A stretch of DNA of 64,000 bases from Elymus sibiricus (GCA_039707655.1 CM077665.1:84135954-84199953), one strand, 5' to 3'; shown: positions 22,559 through 34,163, counted from the stretch's first letter. The notes: generated by a model not told the origin, from the letters alone. A program made the numbers and translations.

Positions 22559-22625
22559 GCGTCCTTCGGCCCCAACCAGTCTCGATAAGCCACCCCATGG
22601 CATCTGTCGTGAGAAAACGACGACA
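22559..22625 (+). mobile_element. right end of the split gypsy-type LTR
   Basis: Resumes the LTR of 1-518 and ends in cgtgagaaaacgacgaca. Then follows 'attgccaccaaaacgag', which resembles a mutated version of the ttggcgcccacc primer site seen in the Tat elements. Confidence 0.45.
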
Positions 22626-24129
22626 ATTGCCACCAAAACGAGACGTCGACACACCATTGTCGTTGCTCCCATACCAAAGATAGCTTGAAACTCTTAGTTC
22701 ACGCGCCCTTAAGGACTAACGTCACATAGTTGTGGTCAACGACATTGAAACCTTTGAATCGATCTAAAGCACCTCACACTAAATCTCGTTATTGTGCATA
22801 CACAACGATGAACCTTAACCTCACTGCCTCAAGGAGAAGGCAGTAGTATACGTTAGAGCTCCAACAATCCATCCCAATGGATGAACTCGGGGATCATCGG
22901 AGTCTGGAAGACCAGCTTTAAGGCGAAGCGTCACCATCCACCCGAACACCGCCCCTGCGAGAAAAATCCTAGCCTAAACTACTAGCCGGAGCGAGGCATG
23001 AATCATCCTCCCCACCACCACGCGCATGGCAAGCCTAGGGGAGGTGGATCCACGAGCTCGTCGGTAAAGCTTGGAAGGTATGAGTGCCCTAGCGACCGTA
23101 GCACAAGAGGCAAAAAGAAATTCTCTCTGTTTTTCATTTGAGAAGTACAATGCCCTTACACTTTATCTCGTCACTCTTAAAGGTTTACTGTTTAATTTTT
23201 GTGCACCGTCCAAAGATACCTCCCATAAAATTCCTATAGTTTAAAATCTTGTATAAATTTGAAGTGCATGGCATCTTGATCATGTGTCTTGCTCGTTTTA
23301 AAATTCTTGGAATCTACAGAAATCATGTTCATGTTTAAGTTCTAGTTCGGTTAAGAGAGTGTCTGCCTTATTATGCCGTCTTTGCCTATGTAGAAATGAT
23401 TCTATTTTCAATAACAAAAATGTTTCTACGTTGTAGGTTATTTTCTACTCTACACACTAACTTGGTACGTAATCTATACATCAACGCATGGAGTACCGAT
23501 CGTTGTTCAAGGCGGTTTGTATGCGATTGGAGTAGGTGACCAAGGGGGAGAGGATTTGGGGCCGCGGGTGCGGGGGCCCCGAGTCCCACGCCCTTGCTTT
23601 TTCTTATGGCTTTCGATTTCCAAACTTTCATATATTTTGAATGAAAGGTCCAAATTAAGTTATGTTTTATATTCGTGTTTTACGTGACGAGGGCTTTCAA
23701 ATAAGATCCATTTTAAATACGTTTTTACGAATTTTTATAAAAAAGTATGTTTTAACTTTTGAAAATTAGTACGAGCGACCAATAAAATCACGACTTTAGT
23801 ACTTGTGACCAAAAGAAAATCACCTAAAGTTTCAACTCTGAAACTTGATACTCAAGACGGAGAAAATCAGAATATTCAGTGCAAAGTCGTAAGTTTCAAT
23901 GATTAAAACTTAAAATTTATTGGACCCTCGTGAATGATCCAACTACTTCACGAATCACGAGGCAATCAGGCGAACAAAGAGGGCTCGGCAGGTGTGTGCC
24001 CTCACACCTGCGTGCCCCTGCGAATTTCCGGTGACCAAGAAGGTTTTTACCCAACATGGATGACAACGTAATCTCTGAAATGGTTCATAGGCATAGTATC
24101 TATCTTTTATGGCTTTACTGTTGCTGTTA
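22626..24129. other. degenerate intergenic DNA, no gene seen
   Basis: 22660-23140 is moderately GC-rich and has the flavour of a decayed Triticeae LINE 5' region, but I cannot prove this. 23140-24129 is AT-rich with no open frame of note and no recognised repeat. Confidence 0.4.
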
Positions 24130-24263
24130 TGGTGGATTTTTTTTTCTCACCCTGATGGAGTTTGGTTGTGTGCATGTTAGCTCTGTAGAGATCGGGTGTT
24201 GCTCATTTGCTGTATCCGCTTGATGCGACGTATTTCTTTAATAAAAGCGCATTTTATCAAAAC
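24130..24263 (+). mobile_element. LINE-like 3' tail
   Basis: 'ggttgtgtgcatgttagctc' followed by 'gagatcgggtgttg' and then an AT-rich tail with 'aataaaa' resembles the conserved 3' ends of grass LINEs as I remember them. No LINE coding sequence is upstream, so this would be a 5'-truncated insertion. Confidence 0.4.
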
Positions 24264-24279
24264 ATGTTTAAGTCATGGC

Positions 24280-26345
24280 TCAACTCATTGCCTTCAGTCT
24301 CCCCTTCACTTCATCACTCAGCTGGCGTGGCAGCCAAGTGCGTGTCCCGACGGGGCATCCGACACGACTGTAACAAAGCGGGCCATGCATACGCCGCCAA
24401 GCTAGGTTGCCATCATGGACCACCACCGGGTCGATCCGGACAAACCCGAAAGCTAGACTGGCCGTACGTCAACACGAGGGGGCTCTACCCGTGTACGTAC
24501 GTAGATAGCTGAAGAGATAAGCCTCGCCCATGACGGACACGATAGCACGTCTCCCACGACACGTCTCCACCCTTCACACGCGCTCGCAGGTTGCGTGCGT
24601 CGCCCACGTCCTCGCGGGCCAACGGTTCGCGTGCATCTGCTTTCTTCCACTCCTGCGAGCCGCGGGCTGGATCGGCTTAGCCATTCCGTTGCCGGTTCGT
24701 GCTCCCTGAAGCCGAAAGCAATGTCTGCCAGCGCTAGGTTGCTCGCTCTACCACTGCAAACAATTACTGGTAGATAGATACATATGCGCGCGTACGACTC
24801 GTGACCACTGAAAGTGTGTGGAAATGTTTAATGGAGTAAAAGCAATACGAACAGATGTGCTGGTGGTTCGGAGGTGAGAGGGAGGTTGTTGCTTGTTCTT
24901 GCTCGCTCGTCTTTAATCCATAGGATTGAGAAGTAGGGTGTGCTATACTTATTTAAGTACTACCTCCGTTCAGAATTAACTGTCGCTGCTGAAGCGAAGA
25001 AGTGCGTGATTTTGACCAAACATATCTTGAAGTAAACCCAGGGCAGGGGTTGCTCGGCCTCAAGCCTGGTGTTCGGGCTCGGGCCTCACTTTCAAGCCAG
25101 CTGCCCGACCCGAAAGCACGAAAAAGCCTGAAAATCATCTCTCTGAGATGTTTTATGAAAATAGATACAACAGAGCATTAGTTAATCCTAAGATTAGGGT
25201 ATTTATTATTTTAAACAAGAAAATAGTCATATTTGGGTCGCGGGACATGTCCGGGCTTGTTTTTTTTTTTGGCGAGTTTTGCAAAGCCTGGCCCAAACTC
25301 GGCCCAGCCTGAAGAATGCACATGTTTATATTAAAGTATGTGTCTTAGGTAATTTTCTAACCTATGCAAGAGACATGTGAGGGATGGAGAAACTCAATGT
25401 CTCGATGTCGACGCGTCGTTGCCATGGCAAAGCCAACGGTCCGGTGAATAAGGTTCCTAAAGGACCCCATCTCGATAGTATCGTTTATGGCAGTGTCGAT
25501 GACTTGATGTCATAGATTCATGCCGGTCGTTCTAACCTGCAAGGTTAGGGTTTGTGGGGTTTGTCACTGTTGCCACAACACCTTCACTTTGTAGTTGGGT
25601 CCTCTAGACTCGCCTCCCCTTTGTAGTTGGGTCCGCCAGCCTCACCTTCATCACACTGATGTGCCGTCTCATGCCGACAATGAGGCATGTGGGAAATGGA
25701 GGATATTTGGCTCTTGGATCTACAACTCTTCAAGTGGTACCCCCCCCAACCCGTTAGCGAGGAAGAAGACAGTTGGTCCTAGGGACTTCAAAGTAAGTTA
25801 TTTGTTTTCCAACGGTGTTTGTATTATTGGTTTGGAAAGATCTGAGTGATTTTTCAAAAATAAAACTCTGAAGTTGTCATTTTTAGTTTCACATTTTGCA
25901 TCCTGACATTCCACCTTGCATTTTGGTGAAAAATTGTAGGAAACAAAAAATGCAAAAGCTAAACTAATACCGGAGGCTGTAAAAGTATTGGTCGAAGGGA
26001 CCACTCCATTATCTGAGAGAACCTGGAATCATTGAATGCATTGTTGTCAGGATGCACTACTTGTAAGGAAACAATCAAACCGACCCTTCATTGTTTCATC
26101 ATCATAAGAAGACTAGGAGCATAAAAATAAAAGATAAAAGAGAACTTCTAACCAAAACACACATGGGTTATTATCGTTGTTGCCGCCAAGACATGTCGAA
26201 GATGAGACAACCAAATTGAATGACAACGTTCCATTGGACAAAAAAAACATGGACTCTCCGTGATGGCCTCATGGGGCATGATTATCGGGATGGAGACAGA
26301 GCCACGAGAATTTTATTCCATGCGACTTCTTGCTACTATTGAGAC
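24280..26345. repeat. segmental duplication, copy A
   Basis: Aligns by eye with copy B, which is 27332-27465 joined to 57242-58690. Shared stretches include 'ccaagctaggttgccatcat' (about 24400), 'tccggtgaataaggt' (about 25440), 'gatgaaaaattgtaggaaac' (one mismatch, about 25926) and 'ataagaagactaggagcata' (about 26104). Copy A has about 0.8 kb (24590-25390) that copy B lacks. No coding potential is supported in either copy. Confidence 0.7.
24957..25020 (+). mobile_element. Stowaway-like MITE end
   Basis: 'ta' followed by 'ctacctccgttcagaatta' matches the Stowaway terminal repeat type (ctccctccgttc). The opposite end is not found nearby, so it is a fragment. It lies in the ~0.8-kb part of copy A that copy B lacks. 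Confidence 0.5.
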
Positions 26346-27124
26346 TTCGACGCGAGAGGCACATCCAATATACCTAAGAGACACACTCCCACTATTATGT
26401 TTATTTGAAGATGCAGCCTATACACATCGGTAAAAAACCAAACCGAGCCTTCTCTGTCATTCATGTTCTTCATAGCGCCCTCCCATGTATTTTATCCCCA
26501 TGCAACAAATGAAGAGGCTATAGTCATACCATCTCCTCAAAACTCCACTATCTCATCACAATAAATGTAGGAGGAACTCATCCACTTGATTCTCCCTCTT
26601 CATCTTCTCAGACATTTGTACATAAATCAATGGATTTGCATAACCAATAAGCATCAGAGCTACTCCATTCCCATCCATATCTCAAGCTCTCAACATCGCC
26701 AGATTGGAAGGGCCAAATCTGATGGCCCCACCCTCAACGCCCATCCCTTGTGGGTGTCACCCCCATGGCTTACCTTCTCTCCAATCTTTCTGATATGATG
26801 TTTGTTTCTGTAGATTTTTTAATCTATGCCAGCAAGGTCTTTGAAGAAAATGGAAGCAGATTGCGGTTGGACAAAAATCAGGGTAATCCTTATGTACCAT
26901 TCCCCAATCAATATGTCTTTTTAATCTTTGCCCCAGTCAGTGATAACATGTTAGTTAGTTCATATGCAATTCAAAACTTGCAAATTTGGACTAGTTCAAT
27001 AAATTAATATCCATGTTTATCTTATGGATTCTTAGTTATCTATCTAGCACAGTGTGGATATTTTTGATAGGTTGTTTGTGGTCGAACCAGCCTATCAGGG
27101 TTCTAATTGGTGCATAATTTGTTG
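26346..27124. other. intergenic DNA, no feature recognised
   Basis: Only short unconvincing frames are present (for example 26586-26798 and 26750-27007). I see no homology to elements elsewhere in the window. Confidence 0.4.
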
Positions 27125-27331
27125 AATTTACTTCAGGCTTTTCGGCGATGCTCGTTCAGTGGTAGGAGGAGGATGTTCCCGACTACAAAGACGCCTGTGG
27201 TGACTTCATAAATTTCAAGATGATGTGTCGGCTCAATCCCTTGGAGGTGCTCGTAGGTGTAGAATATGCATGCGTTATAAGGTGAGTGTATGTACGTATG
27301 TATGAGTGCATGCGTCTGCAATGTATTAAAA
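27125..27331 (+). mobile_element. grass retroposon (SINE/LINE-type) 3' tail
   Basis: 'ttcaagatgatgtgtcggct', then 'gaggtgctcgtaggtgtag', 'gtgagtgtatgtacgtatgt' and an A-run at 27326-27331. This is the familiar tail of a family of grass SINE/LINE retroposons. It abuts the start of duplication copy B. Confidence 0.5.
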
Positions 27332-27465
27332 AACTCATTGCCTCTAATTTTCCCTTCACTTGATCATTCACCTGACGTGGCAACCAACTAAACATGCATG
27401 GTCTGAATGGGCATCTACACTGCCGTAATAGAACGGGCCATGCTCGCCAAGCTAGGTTGCCATCA
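27332..27465. repeat. segmental duplication, copy B, left part
   Basis: Homologous to 24280-24415. It ends at 'gccatca', where the CACTA element begins; the homologous sequence continues unbroken in copy A and resumes after the element at 57242. Confidence 0.75.
27463..27465. repeat. left TSD of CACTA element
   Basis: tca, repeated at 57242-57244. Copy A has a single tca at this place, so it serves as an empty-site control. Confidence 0.8.
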
Positions 27466-28000
27466 CACTACTATAGAATGGTCCAAAAACGATACATCAA
27501 TCAGAGACCCTTCGTCCAAACTGTGTGCGATCGAGCCATCGCAAATGGTATAGTTATAGCTCCATCGCCAATAAAGAAAATTGTGTGCAATGATAGGTCC
27601 ATCAGGAACGTTTGAGATCAGACTAGCGTGTGTGATGCAGGGCATACAGTTGGTGCTTATGAACTGTTTGCGATTAGACAAGATAACACAAACGATTCTC
27701 AAAATACATATGTGTGCGAAGTACGGCATACAGTTCATTCGGACAAACTATTTGCATTGATCGAGCTAGAACACAAAAGAGTTACCATAACAAGGTGTGT
27801 GTGATACCAGGCAAACAGTTCATTCATCAGAATTGTATGGGAAGACCAATAATAACTCAAACGATTCATACTGACAAGTTGTGTGTGTTGTGGGCAGACT
27901 GTTTCCGCCAAACAATTGTCAGCGATGGATGAAATCATTACCGACGCTACGTTCGGAAGTGTCGTTTGACTGTATTAATATCGTAGACGTTTTATTATTA
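27466..28000. repeat. left subterminal repeats of CACTA element
   Basis: Degenerate repeats such as 'gtgtgcgatcgagcc', 'gtgtgcaatgatagg', 'gtgtgtgatgcagggca' and 'gtgtgtgataccaggca', mostly followed by 'acagttcatt'-like sequence. Related motifs are at 56830-57130 near the other end, as expected for transposase-binding arrays. Confidence 0.65.
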
Positions 28001-28225
28001 TGACCCGTGTGCCTGCGCATCACCCTGTCCTCCTCTCTCGCGTCTTGTCACCGCGTTGCCACCCGATGATTCCAGTGCACGCTTCGGCACCACTTTTGGC
28101 CACGCGTCCGCTCGATGAGCCCGTTCCTGCGCACAACCGCGCAGGTTCCCGTGCACAAAACCGTGCTACGGCTCTAGCTTCCCGCCCGGCTCGGTGAAAT
28201 CCCCAAATCCCCAATGCTTGCCTGC

Positions 28226-28236
28226 CTGCTATATAA
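28226..28236 (+). promoter_or_regulatory. TATA box of CACTA-borne gene 1
   Basis: ctatataaacc lies about 90 bp upstream of two closely spaced ATGs (28312 and 28319). Confidence 0.5.
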
Positions 28237-28318
28237 ACCCTCACGGCCGACGACTCCACATTGCCTTCATCCCCTCCCTCCCCGTAGCTTGTCTAGTTTG
28301 CTTCTCCCCCAATGGCCA

Positions 28319-28888
28319 ATGGCACCGGCCATTCGTCATCGCCCAGCCACTCCGCCAGAGGATAGCTCCAGCCGGGAGGCTTCACCACGTTGGCGCGGCA
28401 GTCCTCTGAAGCGTGTAGTGCACGTGGCGTTCCTGGTGGGTGTGCGCACGCCACCAACTACACGCTCCACCACCGCTGCCCGAAGGCAGCTGCTGCCGGT
28501 GGCCACCGGGGCCGCCACCCCACCGTCATCCGTCTTTGCCATGACCCCGCCCTCAGGCGGTGGGGTCATCACCCACTCCGCCACCGCGGCCCGAATGCGG
28601 GAGGTGGAGGCCGCCAAAGGCCCGCCGCCGGGCTTTTGCGTCGCAACCCTTGCGCGCTACATCTACTTCCTAGAGAAGAAGGTGGAGCGCCAGGTCGTGC
28701 ACGCGAAAAAGCTCACCGATGACATGGCCACGGGAGAAGCCGCAGCGGTGGCGCGGAATGCGGAGATCTACGCCGAGTCCCGTCGCTTCGAGGAGGGGCG
28801 TCTTGAGCTCCGGAGGGAAGCACTAGCAGGCAACGGACACGACTCCACCAACTTGTCGGCAGGGTCCTCCTCCACTTGCTCTTACTGA
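28319..28888 (+). CDS. CACTA-borne gene 1, unknown protein
   Basis: The frame is open from 28214, but the TATA box at 28226-28236 points to a start at 28319 (189 residues). An ATG at 28312 opens a different frame that stops after 17 codons and could act as an upstream ORF, or mark a frameshift. The N-terminal half is Pro/Arg/Ser/Thr-rich and of low complexity. From about residue 110 there is a more ordered, charged segment (ATLARYIYFLEKKVERQV, then AEIYAESRRFEEGRLELRRE) that should form helix or coiled coil. No family is recognised. It resembles the other CACTA-borne units at 32992 and 41676 in its small size and Ala/Glu/Arg-rich tail. No lesion is seen. Confidence 0.5.
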   Translation: MAPAIRHRPATPPEDSSSREASPRWRGSPLKRVVHVAFLVGVRTPPTTRSTTAARRQLLPVATGAATPPSSVFAMTPPSGGGVITHSATAARMREVEAAKGPPPGFCVATLARYIYFLEKKVERQVVHAKKLTDDMATGEAAAVARNAEIYAESRRFEEGRLELRREALAGNGHDSTNLSAGSSSTCSY

Positions 28889-29616
28889 GCGCGCTCGATT
28901 CAGGTGGAAGTAGTACAAAGCCACTCCGTAATACTAGTATTTAGGGGCTATTTTGTTCATTTCATCTAACTATAGATATGGTTGAACTGTACCACCACGT
29001 ACTTTAAATTAGCTAGTATATATAGTTGAACTAGCTATTTCAGTACGTGGTTGGCAACAATTGGGGAAAAGTTTGTTCGGTTCAGCTATTGAGTTGAACT
29101 GTATTGTACAAAGACCAGTGCTTAATGTAGGAATGAAATCCATGTTTAGTGAATTTCAGTTGCAAAATTACACCCTAATTGTGATTTTGTTCCTGCAAAA
29201 TTTGACAAATGCCAGTGCTACAATGTTTTCAAATGCCAATGTTACTAGATCGACATATGCCAATGTTTTCGATTTGACACATGACAATTTACCCAATATG
29301 ATAGATGCAAATTTTCTAGGATTGTCTGTACTAGGCACACGGGTCATATTAGAGAAACGTTTGTGATGATGCATTGCATCAATCCTTCGCGCCAATATTT
29401 TCAGTTGGCTTACGGGAGAAGGAAAGATAGATGTCGATCTGCAAACGGGTATTCAACATGAACCATTTGTGATGGGTGTTTATTCAGAGAAAACAATGAT
29501 GGTTTTTTGTTTGCTATGTGAATTCAGAGATAAATACTTACTTCATCAAACCATAGATTTCATTCAGTCAAGCTTTGACTTTATATTCATACAATCGAGA
29601 TACACTATAAAGAAAA
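28889..29616. other. CACTA interior, AT-rich, no gene
   Basis: Degenerate repeats around 'tttgacaaatgccagtg' and 'aaatgccaatgtt' at about 29200-29280. The frame at 29061-29366 has no support. Confidence 0.4.
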
Positions 29617-30261
29617 CTAGTTGTGGCGGCGGCGGCCTGCGGTGGCGTTCTCGTGCTCTGGGGCGCAGTTGTACAGTTTTTCAAACGAGACCAGAATGTT
29701 ATGGACTTCACAATCAAAGAGCCGGTCATCACGCGATCGACGGGCGCGGGGCCTGGGGGCGGCGACTAGCGGTGATGTGAGGAAGCTGTCAATGGCGGCG
29801 GCCCAATCCGCTGAGGGGGTCGTGACGGGTGCAGGCGCGCGCACGGGCACGGGCGCGGTGGGTGCAGGCGCGCGCACGGGGTCGGGCACCATGGGTGCGG
29901 GCATGCGCACTGGGACCGACGTGGCGTGTGCAGGGGCGCGCATGAGCACGGGCGCAGGAGGAGACGCTGGCGCTTGCACGTACACGAGCTCACGCGAGCC
30001 CGTGGGGACCTCCCTGAAGCCCACGGTTTCCAGTGCTGCGATGACGCTCGGTGACCAGCCCGTCAATGCCACGGGGATGGTCGCTGGCGCGGACGCGGGG
30101 ATGGTTGCTGGCGAGTGCGTCGGGGCAGCATCCCCTGCGGCATGCACCTCTTCCAGGGCCATGTCCACGGCGTCCCATTCGTCTTTATGTTCTATCTCTT
30201 TCGGCTCGGTGTCAACTTTACCAAACCGGAAGACTAGTGGCATATGATCCTTGTGTACCAT
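29617..30261 (-). CDS. CACTA-borne gene 2, Pro/Ala-rich protein
   Basis: A 214-residue minus-strand frame. The start is in a strong context (GCCATGG) and a TATA-like cctatatatat lies at about 30313-30323, some 55 bp upstream. Residues 1-100 are acidic and Ala-rich (VDTEPKEIEHKDEWDAVDM). Residues 100-155 are a degenerate Pro/Ala repeat of the type 'PVRAPAPxxP'. The end has a defined segment, DCEVHNILVSFEKLYNC, before a basic tail. The plus strand is also open here (29621-30247), but that is a composition effect of the repeat and lacks a promoter or good start. No family is recognised. A captured host fragment is possible. Confidence 0.45.
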   Translation of the reverse strand: MVHKDHMPLVFRFGKVDTEPKEIEHKDEWDAVDMALEEVHAAGDAAPTHSPATIPASAPATIPVALTGWSPSVIAALETVGFREVPTGSRELVYVQAPASPPAPVLMRAPAHATSVPVRMPAPMVPDPVRAPAPTAPVPVRAPAPVTTPSADWAAAIDSFLTSPLVAAPRPRARRSRDDRLFDCEVHNILVSFEKLYNCAPEHENATAGRRRHN

Positions 30262-30733
30262 GGCATAGGTCGCCGTGGAGGTCTGAATGATCGAGGGGAA
30301 TGGGAGGTGAAGATATATATAGGATTGTGAGTGAGTGGGCAGTAAAGCCGCCTATTAAACAGCGGCTCGGGCGCCATTGATGGACCGATTGGAAGCAAGG
30401 AGGGCGGATACGGAGGTCAAAGGGCTCGCTTCCCGGTGAGCCTGTGGCGCACTGCCCGCACGCCTCCCGGTGAGCCTGCGCGGCAGAGGCCAGCTCGCAC
30501 GCCTCCTGTCAACTCAAGCAGCTGCTCGCACGACACCTCCTAAGCCCTAGCCAATAAAAGAGTGCGATGCTTGGTAGCACGTAAGGGTAGTAGAACGCCC
30601 ACGGTTTGAAAATAATGCAATCATTTGCGTGGAAACGTGATAGTTCTTTGTTCCAAAAAGTTTTTGTTCGCTATTAATGTGTGCGCCTTTTCCCAAAGTG
30701 GACACGAAAAATACCACAACATATTTATGCTAT

Positions 30734-32735
30734 ATCATGACACCATGCCCAATTTCTTGAATTTTATGTGAGTTCTAGATTTACTATAATTTAGCGTAAT
30801 ATTCTCAATGCTAGCTCTAAAAGAAAAAATATATTAAAAAACGAGTCTCAAATAGGAAAACAAAATGCTATGACGCCTTTATGTGCCATGTTCATGACAC
30901 CATGCCAAGTTTCATGAATCTTGTGACGAGTTTTTGATTTACATGATTTAAAACCCGAGTTTCTCAATGTTTCTATGGCCGAGCCAAGCCCCCGAGATGT
31001 TTGAAATTCATTCCCATATCTTGCATGGACCTAAAGATGCATGCACACTAATATGGTTTTCAACCCATTTTGATGCACCGGACCTTGTGATTGTAGTTCA
31101 AATTTGAATTATGCATATTAAATAATGCATATAAAATTCCATTAATGTATAAAAAGGCCAAACGAATCATGTATAATTTCATATTTTGGCACGACACTCT
31201 CATTTTGGTATATGTTGCCTATAAAAATAGTTTAAGACGAGAAGAGGCAGCGTATGTCGATTCGCCCATGTAAGGTGACACATTCCATATCGTAACAATA
31301 AAGCTTCCCGTGAGAAGCTCTGGTTTGTGAGGGGCTTGTGCCAAAACTTGTCCCAAATTGGACATTATTTTACCAGGACACATATGAGCCATGCATGTCA
31401 TGACACCATGACAAGTTTCATGAATTTTTTGACGAGTTTTTGATTTATACATGATTTAAAACCCGAGTTTCTCAATGTTTGTGTGGTTGAGCCAAGACCG
31501 CGAGATGTTTGAAATTCATTCCCATATCTTGCATGCGATCCTAAAGATGCATGTACACTTATATGATTTTCAACCCATTTTGATGCACCAGACCTTGTGA
31601 TTGTAGTTCAAATTTGAATTATGCACGTTAAATAATGCATATAAAAGTCAATTAATGTATAAAAAGGCCAAATGAACCATGCATAATTTCATATTTTGGA
31701 ACGACACTCATTTTGGTATATGTTGCCTCTAGAAATATACAGTTCAAGACGAGAAGAGGCAACGGATGTCGATTTGCCCACATAAGGTGACGCGTTCCAT
31801 GTCGAAACCACAAAAGCTTTCCGTGAGAAGCTCAAGTTTGTAAGGGGCTTGTGCCAAAACTTGTCCCAAATCGGACATTTTTTCACCAGGGCACATATGA
31901 GCCATGTCATGACACCATACCAAGTTTCATGAATTTCTGACGAGTTTTTGATTTATACATGAATGTAAGACCAAGTTTCTCAATGTATGTGGGCGAGCCA
32001 AGACCCCGAGATGTTTGAAATCCATTCCCATATCTTGCATGGGGCCCAAAGTAGCCATGGACACTTATATGATTTTTAACCCATTTTGATGCACCGGACC
32101 TTGTGATTTTAGTTCAAATTTTAATTATCCACATTAAATACCTAGAGAACTCAATTAATGTATGAAAATGCAAAAAGAACCCTAAATAATTCCATATTTT
32201 AGCAAGACACTCTTACTGGTTTGTGTTGCCTCTAACAAAAGTTCAAGGCGAGAAGATGAGCGGATGTTGTTTTGCCCACGTAAGGTGACGTGTACATTAT
32301 CGGAACCACAAAGCTTGCAGTGAGAAGCTCCGGTTTGTAAGGGAGTTGTGCCTAAAATTGTCCCAAGTTGGACATATTTTTTATCATGCCATATATGGGC
32401 CATGTCATGACAACCTACCAAGTTTTTAGAATTTCTGACGCGTTTTGGATTTACAATAATTTAAAACCAAGTTTCTCAATGTTTGTGACCGAGCCAAGAT
32501 GCGGAGATGTTTGAAATTCATTCCCATTTCTTGCCCGTGACCTAAAGATGAAGCCATGGACACTAACATGATTTTTCATCCCATTTTGATGCACCAGACA
32601 TTGGGAAGATAGTTCAAATTTGAATTATACACATTAAATGTCTAGAAAACTCAATTAATGTATAAAAATGCCAAATGGACCCTAAATAATTCCATATTTT
32701 AGCACGACACAGCTATTGGTCAGTGTTCACTGCAG
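30734..32735 (+). repeat. tandem array of ~0.5-kb units in CACTA element
   Basis: The start motif 'catgacaccatgccaagttt' (with variants) recurs near 30734 (partial), 30892, 31397, 31912 and 32403, giving periods of about 505, 514 and 492 bp. Each unit also holds 'gtttgaaattcattcccat', 'gatgcaccggaccttgtgat' and 'agttcaaatttgaatt'. The last unit is cut short near 32735. Such arrays are common in large CACTA elements. Confidence 0.8.
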
Positions 32736-32991
32736 ATAAATCTTATTGCAATCCAAACACCATCCTTTGTCGAAGTAACCTCATTTTTTGTTTTAAAAAC
32801 ATTTTGAAAATGAAGTCTTTCACAAACAGTTCATGTTCATGAATCGTGTGTGATGCAGTATAAAATATCTTGGGCCAATCCTCATAATGCATGGCTTAGG
32901 CCAGAAGCTTCGTCGGCTACAGTACACCGTCGGCCAGTTTACCGCACTGACTCCTCAGACCATTTTACTTTTCAATCATTGACGGAGAAAG

Positions 32992-33609
32992 ATGGGGACG
33001 TCGATCCTCGTCGTGAGGGCAACGTTGGCAACCCACTCCGGCCCGAGCACGGCCGCATCAGCCATGAGCGCGCTCTCAACATGCTTGAACGCGACCGCTA
33101 CCTCCGACAGGGCGGCTGCAGCAACCGAAAGGGCAGCTGCTGCAGCTGAGAGGGTGACAGCAACAACCGCGACGGGGATAGCAAATGGCGAGAATGGCAC
33201 ATCAGTTGTTAGTTTCTCGGCGGTCGCCGTAGCCCTGATGGCGAACGCCTAGTCCCATCTCGAGGCCGCCCACACCCATCTCGTGTCGGTCACTGCACAA
33301 ATCACATATGCCTTCTCCGACACCGGTCGACAACCCACGTCCGATGAGTTGGTAATCGCTGAGTGTGCTCGAGCAGGCATCCGTTTGTCGGCGGCCTCCC
33401 TAGCCAAGATTGTGGCCGTCCATGCCCGGAGCAAGGTCGCCCACGCCCGGCTCATGGCGGCCTTATCCAAAGAGATGGTGGACGAAGACTGCGAGATGCT
33501 GGAGTATGTGGCGATGGATCCCATGGATCTCCTTACCCGGGAGGTCGTCGAGCGGGAGATGGTCATCGAGGAGGCGGCGGAGATCGACGAATGCCAGGTG
33601 GAATATTAG
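32992..33609 (+). pseudogene. CACTA-borne gene 3, one in-frame stop
   Basis: A single reading frame from ATG 32992 to TAG 33607-33609, interrupted only by TAG at 33250-33252. The first part is Ala/Thr-rich (RAAAATERAAAAAERVTATT). The second part (33283-33609) is an ordered Ala/Glu/Met-rich helical region including LIAALSKEMVDEDCEMLE-like sequence and MDPMDLLTREVVEREM. No family is recognised. Its composition and size resemble the unit at 41676-42185, which also has one in-frame TAG. It may be a decayed member of a small CACTA-specific gene family. Confidence 0.45.
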
Positions 33610-34163
33610 CCACTGTCTAGAGCGATGGTCTTTTGTTAGAGTAATGTTTAGGTCAACTAACTAACGTTTATTAGTTGCTCGATTAAGTAAGTGCGGGCAG
33701 TGCTGTAGGATCTTTTGTGTAGTACTCAAATTTGCAAGTGTTGTTAAATTAAGCAATGACGTCGATGACCAATGTAATGAGGGAAATTCGGACCAAAATT
33801 TGCCGCCGTATCCCTATTTTCTCTTCCAAATGAAAATGAAATGCAAGTACCATGTGCAATGTAGTATCCGATATCTTACGATGGAAGCTTGGAGACCAAA
33901 ATTTCCATGTTCAGTCTCATCACACACGGGATAAACTATAGGATTCGTCTGTGTTGTTGAATATCGCACACAGTTATGGTAAAGGGACTGTGTTCGATGT
34001 GACTGTGCGCGCTACTTTTTCGCCGCATCGAACGAAATTTTGGGTTGCCGCACAAAAATCTACCTCCCCCGCCCCTCGTACCAACCAAAAGCCACATTCC
34101 CCCTGCTTCCCCCTTCCTTTCCTAAGCTCAAACCTTCACTGCTTGCTTGCAGCGCCGCCTCCT
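33610..34163. other. CACTA interior, likely 5' region of the unit continuing at 41565
   Basis: CT/CA-rich sequence at 34060-34163 looks like a plant 5' leader and would run into 41565 onward if the LTR element 34164-41564 is removed. 33890-34020 holds CACTA-type motifs (catcacacacggg, cgcacacagtt). Confidence 0.4.
34160..34163. repeat. left TSD of non-autonomous LTR element
   Basis: tcct, repeated at 41565-41568. The fifth base does not match unless the boundary is shifted by one, so only 4 bp are claimed. Confidence 0.5.

Noticed and set aside
24196..24777. Overlapping frames of 60-101 residues in duplication copy A
   Set aside because: They are not preserved in copy B and have no motif, start context or promoter.
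29621..30247. 208-residue plus-strand frame opposite CACTA-borne gene 2
   Set aside because: It mirrors a GC-rich Pro/Ala repeat on the other strand. The minus-strand frame has the TATA-like box and strong start context; this one has neither.
30892..32735. CRISPR-like direct repeats
   Set aside because: The repeats are ~0.5-kb tandem units in a plant transposon, not short repeats with unique spacers.
27466..34163. CACTA transposase gene
   Set aside because: I looked for a long frame with Transposase_21-like content in all non-LTR parts of the CACTA element and found none.
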